Below the pieces are notes generated by a model. The model saw only the letters and a list, made by a program, of their open reading frames with translations. It ran no database searches and was not told the origin of the DNA. A stretch of DNA of 64,000 nt, taken from Metridium senile (taxonomy: Eukaryota > Cnidaria > Anthozoa > Actiniaria > Metridiidae). Location of the stretch: NCBI GenBank assembly GCA_949775045.1, contig OX459105.1, forward strand, positions 10,741,398-10,805,397, given 5' to 3'. The translations under genes and the position numbers were made by a program. This document shows positions 1-11,600 of this stretch, piece after piece. Each line of letters begins with the position of its first letter. Positions within the stretch are counted from its first letter, which is position 1.

Positions 1-928
1 ATTTAAATGTTTAATTCGGAGTTTTTGAGTACAAACCATCCATTTTTGTATAGATATAAGGCGTAAACCGTTCAAGACAAACTCTACAAAAAACCTAATT
101 CTTCGTATTTTATTTTTGCTTACTTTTTCCCATGGTGCAGGGTTCAGAGCGGCCAGGGAACAAGCCAAACGTCGCAGAGTTTCAGCCGAGCTCGGCTCCC
201 ACATCGCCATCTTGAAATTTTGTTTATGAGTCCTAAGAACGACTAGTCAGCGGCTGGTCCCACTTAAAGTACCACAGGCAGCCCACACAAAGCAATCACA
301 AGAGGTGGAAAAGTGTTTTAAAATTAAAAGGGAGTGTTAGGTTTCGATGGGTAGCAAAGACTTGTTGTAACAAAAAGGATGATTGTCATTGTGGCTCTTG
401 TTTTAACTGACGCAGGGAAAAGTCGCTCCGTGTGTAAAGTCACGTGAACGAATTTCAAACATATTAGAGAAAAAGTAATGTCATATCATAGTAACAAAGC
501 CAATTCCACATAACGTAATAATTATATAATAATTTATTACAGCTTATTAGGCGCAAATTAACATGGGTATATGATCAAATGGCTGTTTTCCCTTGTATAT
601 ATTTTTCCATTACTGATTTTCCTGTGTCATTCATACAGCATAATATTTTTATTTCATTATATCTTTTTTCGTTACATCTTATTTCTTAGGGGATATTGCC
701 AAGCAATTGGGGCTCTACCCTGTGTCTTTATCCCTGCCATTGTGGCAAATTGATTAAAATGAAATGAAATATGCCACACGAAGGAAATTGTCGCTGCAAC
801 CTGTTCTCACGTCCTTATGCAGCGACTTGTCATCTATTGTATCCCGGCCTTTATTGAAATGCAGCTGAAGTCGTCCACCAACAATGTTTTATTTTATTCT
901 ATTTTTTTTTTTTAATGTTTTATAATAG

Positions 929-1575
929 AGCAGATTTCGTACTGCTGTGAAAAGTTCAGCCATGTGCGTGCGTCCCCCGGGGGGAACTTTATCCAAGTGC
1001 GGCGTAACTTTTAGTTTTAGGGTTTATAAAGATGCTCTAAAACCTGTGGGGACTCAAAATTGGGTATACTCGTAGAGGGAATTAAAAAAAAAAAAAAAAC
1101 ACTCCTAAAATATGTATTTTGTTAATTGTTTTTTTTTTTTAATTATTTTAATTATAAAAGATGCCGAAAGTCCTTTTAGAAGAGCGTATCACGGACGGTT
1201 TTTAGAGAAGATTTCGTGTAACTGTGAAACGTTCAGTGCGGTGTGCGTACCTTGACGCGACATTTCTTGAATAGTCCCCTTCACAGTTCCCTGCGCCATC
1301 TTGAAAGGTAGCCGTGCCTTTGCATCGACGCGAGACAAGCGTTGAGCTTGCAATGATACGGAGAACTTTTAACATTTTTCTGGACAATTATTCACGTGTC
1401 TCCAACATTGCAACATTCGTCTCGCTTCAATGCAAAGGCCGGGCTACCTTTCAAGATGGCGCAGTGAACTGTGAAGGGGACTATTTTGATTGTGTTTTGC
1501 CGTGCCTTGCCTTGCCTTGCCGTGCCTTGACCGCGTTCGTGCCATGAACTTTTCATAGTCATACGAAATCTGCTC
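929..1575. mobile_element. Older foldback element with nested MITE
   Basis: A sequence starting GAGCAGATTTCGTA at 929 recurs in inverted form ending at about 1575, and a third partial copy starts at about 1208. The younger MITE at 1272-1483 lies inside it. No transposase is visible, so this is a non-autonomous element. Confidence 0.5.
1272..1483. mobile_element. MITE family A, copy 1
   Basis: A palindromic element begins TAGTCCCCTTCACAGTTC and ends with the inverted complement closing in GGGGACTA. Each arm contains a GCGCCATCTTGAAAGGTAGC block and a TGCATCGA..GCGAGAC block. Two further copies lie at 8693-8906 and 34710-34930. It has no coding capacity. Confidence 0.8.
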
Positions 1576-1949
1576 AACCCCCAAGAGATACTATCTAAAA
1601 ACCAAACGAGAAATGGGCAACTATATATGACACCTTATAATATACCAAGAAATATTGAAATTCTAAATTTTAATTTTATTAACCTAAAAGATACCAAAAT
1701 ACTTATTTTTGCACATAAGTGATACGACGAGATTACTTCCTACTTTTGCCCCCTCAATCTCCCCTCCCCCCATCAAACAATGAATATCATATATATTATA
1801 TTTGTTAAAGATAATCATTACATATATACAGTTATTTTGCAAAGCAGTACTCTACTTCCGTTTCTAGTGACTGCGTTTATGACTTCTATCTTCGTCTAAT
1901 TGAATACTGAGTGCTCAATAGCTCCGCGTGTAAAAATGTTTGGACGTGA

Positions 1950-2330
1950 AACATATACATTTTGGATGGTGAAATTTGGATATACATAGTAGATAATTTG
2001 AATAACTATTGTTCTAGACTGACTAGCCTCTCATACATGTACATTGAATTGAAATACAGTGGGCAATTTGAAAAACTATACTATTGCGAACTGAATGCCT
2101 TTCTTACATGCATGTACATTGAATAGAAATATGGTGACCAATTTGAATAGTTATTGTTCTAGACTGACTAGCCTCTCACACATGTACACTGAAACAAAAT
2201 ATGGTGACTAATTTGAATAGCTATTGTTCTGGACTGACTATCATACATGTACACTGAGTTGAAATATGGAGACCTATTGTTCTAGACGGACTAGCCTCTC
2301 ATACATGTACAGTAAATCAAATACAATCAT
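1950..2330. repeat. Degenerate tandem repeat, about 70-bp unit
   Basis: Five diverged units share the words TATTGTTCTAGACTGACTAG and CATACATGTACA and alternate with ATATGGTGACCAATTTGAAT. A related single element lies at 45424-45600 in HSDL2 intron 8. Confidence 0.65.
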
Positions 2331-2608
2331 CATTTGGTAAAACGAATTCTTAGTTACCCGATCGAGTTATAAAATGTAGCGACTACTTCGGTTCGCTTTC
2401 GGTGAAAATTGTTTGAAGTATATCTATAGTTAAACCATTGCAAGCAAAGAAGAGTATCCCAAAGAGTATTGCTATGCGAAAGCATTGAGAAAAATGAATA
2501 TAGGCACCTCTTCCTTGCACTAAAAACCTATATATTGTATGCTTCGTTCGTTTCGTTCTAATGGAATTAGAGTCTTTCAATGTTATTTCCATTGAATAAG
2601 GATTGCTT

Positions 2609-5600
2609 TCACGACAAAACACACTCATTTGAATCTTCTAGATTATCCTTCTGTTCTTCTTCAACTTCCTTCGTTTCTTCAATAATTTTATCGTCTTCGC
2701 TTATACTTGATTTCGGCGTCCGTCTTGCTGGTTCTACTGGGGACCGTGGGCTGCTGTCTTTGTGCTCAGCGGCTTGCTCATTTGCTGCAGTAAATGCTTC
2801 GACAATGGACTGGAACTGGGGCTTCAGTAGGTTCAGGAATAAATTGTAACCAACACTGCAAAAAAAAGACGAAAACGCTATGTCCAGGAAATAAAATGAA
2901 AAGCTATTATTTAGTGACTAATAGTCACTATCAGAGACAACTAGAATAAAGTTGTAACAAGGTATTATTTATTTTATTTATTTGGTAACTACTTTTGTAT
3001 TTCATGGTTTTAGTATTTATTTTCGCTCTAAGAAGTGGACTAAAAGTTATTATTATATAATTGTCAATGAAATACCTATATTTCTCTGTTTCAAAAATTT
3101 GATATCTTCACATGTTATCGAAAATAACATGTTATTTTCACATGTGAAGATATCATCACTATGGTTACACAGCTTTACGGAAACTTATTGTGTCGAAAAA
3201 AGTTTTATTTTATTTTCATTGATAATTATATAATAAACAGAACATTACATGGTCGCTTGGAGATACAAATTTAATCTTCTCATGTTGAAAATCTCTCACT
3301 CGTTCGCTGCGTTCACTCGGGAAAGATCATTTCAACACTCGAAGATAAAATTCGTATCTCCGCGCACCCATGTAATATCCTCTATATATTTCATGAAATT
3401 TGAATTTACAGATTCCTCTTTTGGTCCGCAATTTTGGAAACAGTGAGAAAAAACCCTTGGGTTGATATTTAGTACTTACCACTCGTTCTCGGCCCAGGCT
3501 TCAATAGCATGTCTCCCTTCATTGAGTCGACTCAATAGTTCTGGAGTAACGTCCTTGAGGGTCACGATTTTATCGATACATTGTGTGACAGAGTTACTGT
3601 CACGCAATACCAAGGCAAGAAGAAACCACCAATCGTAACATAACGCCTCCATAAATATTTCCATAAGATATCTGTGAAAGAATGAGGAAAAAGAAAGCTT
3701 TTATTTGAAAGGATTAATATGGTTTCATTTCCAGAGCCTTCACTCTTGTCATCCAGCGATAGACATTCATTCGTTTCAACCTCAGCCTCGCTAGCATACA
3801 GGCCCATACAATATGATATTTTTTCATAGAATTTAACTACATTCAAAGTAAAGAATGCTTCCAGTCTAGGGGTTTTCCCGCTCTTTTCGGTTGGCGGACG
3901 CGTGTACCATATGTTTTCCCGCTCTTTTCGGTTGGCGGGCGCGCGTACCATTTGTTTTCCCGCTCTTTTCGCTTGGCGGGCGCGCGTATCATTTGTTTTC
4001 CCTCTCTTTTTGGTTGGCGGACTAGCAAAGAGTCAAAAAGAGTCATAAACAGTCATACCGTATTTCTCTCAAGGCTTGTTGACAGCCGTCGAAAGCCAGT
4101 TGTTCTTTTATTGCATTGATATCAATAAAGCCTAAATCTTGTCCTCCCCAAAGATAATCGTCGTCGGTTGAGTATGCTAATGAGCTTGTCTCGGAGTACG
4201 TTGCACTCAGTCGATCTGTTTCGTCCACTGAAAGAGAGGGGAATTTTATACATTATCAATTATGTTGCCTTGCAAATAAATTGACTGTCTGACAAATTGA
4301 CTGACTGACTGACTGATGGGCTGACTGACTGACAAATTGGCTGAATTTTGAAATGAATGTATGAGTGATGAGTGATGCTTGTGTGAACAAGCTAGGGGAA
4401 TGAATGAAGTAAAGCAAAGAAAAGAGGTTAAGCGGAAGAGAGCTGGTGAAATAACAAAACATTTTGTGACATACATTTAGGAAGATTTAATTGGGCTAAC
4501 TCGACAACATCTTGTGCCTCTTCGATGTCGTCATGGTCGTCGTCATCTTGCTTGCTTATGCTAGTGCTAGTGGATGACGAAGAAGCCAGACGGCCTATAA
4601 TAATCGTAATCATTATTTCATTATTAGAATTACTTTCATTATCAACAATAACAACATCACCACTATCATCATCATCAACAGTATCATCACCAGCACATGC
4701 AGCAGCACCACCACCATCATCACCATCACCATCACCACCATCATCACTTGTATCATTACCACCACTCCACCACAACTATTATCATCATGTGTCATCATCA
4801 TCAATATTATCCGCTATACCACAACCACAACCTCCACCATAATCACCATCATCTATATTACAACCACCACTATCAACATCACCACTATCATCATCATCAA
4901 CAGTATCATCACCAGCACATGCAGCACCACCATCATCATCACCACCATCACCACTTGTATCATTACCACCACCTCCACCACAACTATTATCATCATGTGT
5001 CATCATCATCATCATCAATATTATCCGCTATACCACAACCTCCACCATAATCACCATTATCTATATTACAACCACCACTATCAACATCATCATCATCATC
5101 CTCACCATCATCATCAGCATCACAACCATTATCATCTTCAGCATCTTCGTCATCAGCAGCAGCAACGTCATCATCATCATCAGTAGTAGCAGCAGCAGCA
5201 GCATCATCATCGATAGCAGCAGCATCATGATCATCGTGATGATCATTGTCATCATTATCAGCATCATCATCAGCAGCAGCAGCAGCATTATCATCATCAT
5301 CAGCAGCATCATCATCATCATCATCGTCATCATCATTGTCATCATTATCAGCAGCATCGTCATCATCATCAGCAGCATCATCATTATCATCATCATCATC
5401 ATCGTCATCATCATTGCCATCATTATCAGCAGCATCGTCATCATCATCATCATCAGCAGCAGCAGCAGCATGGTAAACTCACTCATACGAGGCCAGGGCT
5501 TGGGTGACTGTGGCAGTACTACATTGATTGGTGGTTGTACGATTGTAGGTAGTTGAAGATCAAATTGACGATAAATGACGAGTAATGTCTCGACATATCC

Positions 5601-8600
5601 TTCCACACGTGCAGCTCGATTTCTAGAAAGAAGCAGACGCATTTCGTTGCAACACCAAATAAACAAAATAAAAACAAATAAACAGAAATAAAAAGAGAGA
5701 CACACAAACTTGCTGACAAACAGACACATATATACACAAACATACAAACATACCGAGACCTACTGACAAACAAACAAACAAGCAGACAAGCAGGCAGAAA
5801 AATAAAACACACACAAAAAAAAAAAAACAGACAGGCAGAAAAACAAACAGGCACACAAACAAACAAACAAACAGACAAACAAACAAACAAACAAACAAAC
5901 AAACAAACAAACAAACAAACAAACAAACAAAGGTATAAATCAATAAATGGATTAATAATTGAATATATTCCACAACAAACGATACCTTTCTTTGACAAGC
6001 CAAGGCACAAGTTGGAACTCCACGTTGGCTGCAAAACGTCCAAGATCTCGTAGCCGGTTCGATGACAGCAATATTCGAGCGTGTCTATTAAGTATGGTGT
6101 CGATGAAATAATTCTCAGCCGATTCTATATCGCAGGGTTGCCTGTAATAACAAGAAAAGTTAATTCAAATATAATTTAGAAGAAAACGGTGAAGATAACC
6201 TAATTGCAAGCACGTTGTCCTCACTTTTGTAATTTAGGTAAAAGGAATTCATTAAAAGACAAAAGAAGATCACTCAAGCTGAACTCTTTCTTTTGTCATT
6301 CCTTTCTTACTAAATTGCAAGAACGTTGTTCTGACTTTTGTAATTTATTGGGAAAGGAATTCATTAAAAGACAAAAGAAGATCACTGAAGCTGAATTCTT
6401 TCTTTTGTTATTCCTTTCTTATTAAATTACTAATGTTCTTTTTTTATGTGACTACATTCTTGCCATTAGGTATATATCATGATATAACAACCAAAAGGAT
6501 TCAGTCTACCCATCACCTGATGAGACTAGCTGTAGCAGTCGAAATGTCGCAGTCGAAACTTTCCACTTATGTGAGAAAAATGAATAACTCAACATATATC
6601 ATGTACGAATACCAAACGATACATATAAAACATTAATTTTATGGTCAATAATTGAACATAGAACTTTCAACGTGCTGCACGGGCTTACGATGTTTGACTT
6701 ACACCAGTGAACGACATACAACAGCGTACAATATACAATGTTTAACTTAACGACAAAAGATTTGAAAAACTTCCTACGATTGACATCTTAAAACATGAGC
6801 AAATCGATAATCGACATGCAATATACACCAACATACGACATTTGACTTACGACAAACGACACTCGACAATGGACATTCGACTTACGACATTCAACTTACG
6901 ACATTCGACTTACGACAATCGATTTACGACAATCGACTTATGACATTCGACTTACGACAATCAACTTACGACAATCGACTTACGACAATCGACATTCGAC
7001 ATACGACAATCGAATTACGACAATTGACATTCGACTTACGACAATCGACATTCGATTACAACACCAACATACGACATTTGACTTACGACAAACGACATTC
7101 GACAATCGACATTCGACTTACGACATTCGACTTACGACAATCGACTTACGACAATCGACTTACGACAATCGACTTACGACATTCGACTTACGACAATCAA
7201 CTTACGACAATCGACTTACGACAATCGACATTCGACATACGACATATATCATCTGTCGGTAAATCATGCTTTTTTCATATACACAATATATGGAAAATTC
7301 GTAAATATCTTAGTGAAAGTGCATGTGAGACCCTTGTCCACGCCTTTATCTCGCCAAAGTTGGATTTCTGTAACTCTATTTTATATGGACTTCCAAAGAC
7401 TTCCACACGAATGCTACAACATGTACAAAATGCAGCAGCTAGAATGGTAACTTATACACGTAAACAAGAACATATAACTCCCGTCCTCTTTAATCTTCAT
7501 TGGTTGCCCATACAGCAACGTATTGAATTCAAGATCCTTCTCTTAACATTTAAAATCTTACATGGAGCTGCACCTTCTTATCTCTCTGACTTAATAAGTC
7601 GCTATGTCCCTTCTCGTTCCCTAAGATCCTCCTCTTCAAACTTACTTGCTAAACAGAGCTATAATCTTAAAACTTATGGCATGAGAACTTTTTCCTTTGC
7701 TTCTCCTGAACTATGGAATTCTCTACCTCTTGACACTAGATCCTGTGACTCCTTTTCTCTTTTTAAACGTAAATTAAAGACATTGCTTTTTAAGAGAGCA
7801 TTTGATACTGTTTAATTTTTCATTCCATATTTTAACCATATATTTTTACTAAAATGTTTTTTTAATCCACTGATGTTTTACCACTTCTTTAAATATATTA
7901 CATAAAATATATGCTTTTTATTATATCATGAAAATGTAAAGCGTTGTTGAATCTTAGGAATAATTGACGCTATATAAATTATAGTTATTATTATTATTAT
8001 ACGACAATCGACTTACGACAATTAACATTCGACTTACGACAATCGACATTCGACTTACAACAATCGACAATCGATCTACGACAATCGACATTCGACATTC
8101 GACTTACGACATTCGACATTCGACTTACGACTTCAAATCTGCTGAAGACGTCGACCCACTTTTTGTCCTCGACAGGGTGTCATGGAAACCAGACTTGGTA
8201 GAAGATACCGACCCAGTGCTCTTGGTTCTCGTGTTGGTGTCGTATGAATTTGATTTATTCGATTTATCGATTGACTGAGGCCTGTGCGACTTTTCAATTG
8301 AGCCTCCCCTCGAAAGCGACCCGCGAGTCGTGGGTTTCGAGCCACGGGTCTGCGGGTTGGCGCCAAACGAGAAAGCAATATCATCACCGTCGACTGAAGA
8401 CACTGAGGGGTGGGGTGGGGAATGTACTGGTCTGTATGTTGGTGAGCGTGGTGGAGAGTCAAGTTCGCCTTCGCTGATGCAACGGAGAAAACGGACAAGG
8501 TCTTTGGATATCTTTAAATTGAAATATAAACCAATATGAGAATTTGTTAACAGTAAATGTTTCTTCCTCCTTTCAGTTTCGCATTTATTTTCTGAGCTTT

Positions 8601-11600
8601 CGGGTCATAGTGCCCATCATAAATATAATAGACGTCAAACTAAATGGTTGAAGAAACATGTAGCTAAAATAAAATAATTCAGGCTTCTATAATAGTCCCC
8701 TTCACAGTTCTCTGCGCCATCTTGAAAGGTAGCCGGCCCTTTGCAACGAAGCGAGACGAACGTTGAGCTTACAATGATAGAGACATGTGAATAATTGTCC
8801 CGCAAGGTGTTAATTAAAAGGTCTCTATCATTGCAAGCTCAATGTTCGTCTCGCTTCGATGCAAAGGCCCGGCTACCTTTCAAGATGGTACAGGAAACTG
8901 TGAAATTTTTTTCGGGCTTCTATAATTGCAATTATATTTATTGCTTACTACTCCGCGACGATCACAAACATTTACTTGGAACAAAATTATGCATAAACCA
9001 ACAACTTTGGATATAAAATATGAGAATGTTCATGCCGTCGTTTTCCACTAAGCCCTAGTTACTCACCTCCCATCGACACAGTTCAAGGGCCTTGTCTAAG
9101 AGGATAGTAGCGTGCTGAAAAATGCAATAGAAAAGTGATTAATGATATATTGGATTTGATTCCCAAACATACACCTATACATATATTGCTTTAAAAAGAA
9201 AGAGAAAGAGATTTGAGAGACATTTTGAGTAAAACAATGGTATCAAAGAAAGGAATTATAAAAAGGAGACGGTGAGCGAAAGAGGTAGAAAGAAAGAAAT
9301 GAAAGCACAAACGGAAGGGAAGGGAGGAAGTGAGTAAGTAAGGAAGGAAGGAAGGAAGTACATAAGGAAGTAAGGAAGTAAGGAAATAAGGAAGGAAATA
9401 AGGAAGGAAGGAAGGAAGAAAGGAAGGAAGGAAGGAAGGAAGGTATCTTACCTGTTTACTAATTGAAGGGTGTTCAAGGTTTTGTAATATGATAAGATAC
9501 ATGGCTGCCGTCTGTAGTCTACCAGAATTGAGACACTCCTTCAAAAAAAAAAAAACGCATTTAACATTTCTTATTTAGCCTCCAATAACACCAGCGATAA
9601 TAACATAATTCCTTTACCTTAAAAAGATCCCTTGGATTTCCAACGGTCGAGAACAAGTAGTCCCACAATGCTACTTCAGTCTTGCGTGCACAGTGAACGA
9701 CAGTTTCGAGATACTGAGGAAACTCTTTGATAAACTCGACAATTCTTGGTAGCATTGCGTCTGTAATATTAGAAAACCCGTCAGCATGAAAGTTATAATG
9801 ATGATGACCACGATGATGATAATGGTGATAGTGACCACAAAGATGATGAAGATGATGAAGGTGATGATAATGATGATGAGGATGATGAGGATGATGATGC
9901 TTTCCTTCTAAAGATAAATGAATAATAACTGATTATGAAGATTATGATTATGATGATTGTGATGATGATGCCTCTAATGATGATTATGACGACTATGATG
10001 ATGATAATGATGTTGATGATGGTGATGATGATGATGACAACTATGATGATAATGGTGATGATGATGATGACAACTATGATGATAATGGTGATGATGATGA
10101 TGACGACTATGATGATGATGGTGATGATGATGATGATGATGACGATGATGATGATGATGATGATGACGGTGATGATGATGATGATGACGGTGATGATGAT
10201 AGTAATCACAGCGATGGTTACCAGGTATAGGTTCCGATGCTGTAGCTTCTTCTTCTAGTACTTCATGTAGCATTAGTTCTAAGACATGAGGGAAGTATGG
10301 TAGATCTGTACAGGTATTGGCTATCTTGAGGGCTTGCTGACCAAGACTAAAATATACACAGATACGTTTATTCGAATATATTATAAAACTCATTAATAAT
10401 TCATAAGAAATTGACAAAAGAAATCAAAGCCGTGAAGAAGGTTATATATTAGATACAAAACCGTTACTTACACAGAAGTTTATACTTGAATTTTCCCGAC
10501 CAGATTTTTTACTTTTAACTTGACAACACTAAAGAACTACCGTTGGAGTTTCATAGAGCAATATATACAAGATTCGCGTCTGTGATCGGCAGCTCATAGT
10601 GTAAATATTATCTATAATGAAGTTTACTAAGGTTGAGTCACAGGCACCAGAGTCTCCTTTGCGTTTGTATTCGCAATGTATCTCGTGTTCAGTAACAAGC
10701 TGAAGTTTTGACTGAGGCAGATGCGCGGAGGTTATGACTACTCTCTTCATTCTTTCTCACTCAAATTAACTTCGCACTCGAACTAACTTCAACTCGTTTC
10801 TTCGAAGGTTAAAACAATTTTTCCAGGAGACTTACTTTTTTCGTAAGAGCTGTCTTAAAACGTGATGTAGGTAGACTTGTGTCTGAAAACGATAAACATC
10901 TAATTAAACAAATAGTGCCAAAGGTAACTTTACAATAACTCCCTCCTGTGGAAGAGGATGTCCCCCCTCATAGCATGAACCCTGCATGACAAAAATGTTA
11001 GGCAAGCAAAGACTATAGATGTTGTTTAGATATCTATGGGACTATATTTCTGTACTTACGTTCGTTCTAGTGTAAAAAAAAGGAACCTTTCAGATACTCT
11101 AACCAATAAGCTACTAGGGAACACTAGTGGCGAAGAAAGACTATAGATGGTGTTTAGATATCTATAGCACTATATTTCTGTACTTACGGTTCGTTCTAGT
11201 GTACAGAAAGGGAACCTTTCAGATGTTCTAACCAATAAGCTACTAGGGAACATTAGTGGCGAGCAAAGACTATATATGGTATTTAGTTATCTATTGGACG
11301 ATATTTCTGTACTTACGGTTCGTTCTAGTGTACAGAAAGGGAAAGGTTGAGGTGAGAGTGACGCCGGGTTGGGTGACATACAATCTAGTGGCATCGGCTC
11401 GTTAGCTGCTCCCAGGACAACAGCATCTTGGAATAGAACAGCTGTAAAGTAACATACCAACTTTATGTTAGCGTTGATGATAATTCCTGATGCAGATGAT
11501 ATAATAATGATGATGATGATGATGTAATGATGAAGATTATGATAATGATGTAGTGATGGTGACGATGATGATAATGGTGATGATGTAGTTGTTGATGATG

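Larger units (their letters stand above)
1..2608. other. Gene-free left flank of RIC1
   Basis: I find no supportable gene here. The stretch holds homopolymer A/T runs near 900, 1085 and 1130, a nested foldback element at 929-1575, a degenerate tandem array of about 70-bp units at 1950-2330, and then the 3' flank and probable 3' UTR of RIC1 (minus strand). Open frames present are short and lie in repeat sequence. Positions 1-900 show nothing I can name. Confidence 0.6.

Noticed and set aside
2580..2849. Plus-strand Ser-rich frame
   Set aside because: It is the antisense of the last RIC1 exon.
4613..5186. Long His-, Ser- or Met-rich open frames
   Set aside because: They are translations of CAT/ATC trinucleotide repeats in several frames at once, inside a RIC1 intron.
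5519..6043. Reverse-strand frame with a hydrophobic Cys-rich centre
   Set aside because: The centre is the (AAAC)n repeat. The ends are out-of-frame readings of RIC1 exons 29 and 30.
8133..8498. Second reverse-strand frame over RIC1 exon 28
   Set aside because: It is a frame-shifted shadow. The true frame gives [13 protein letters not shown], which aligns with the family.
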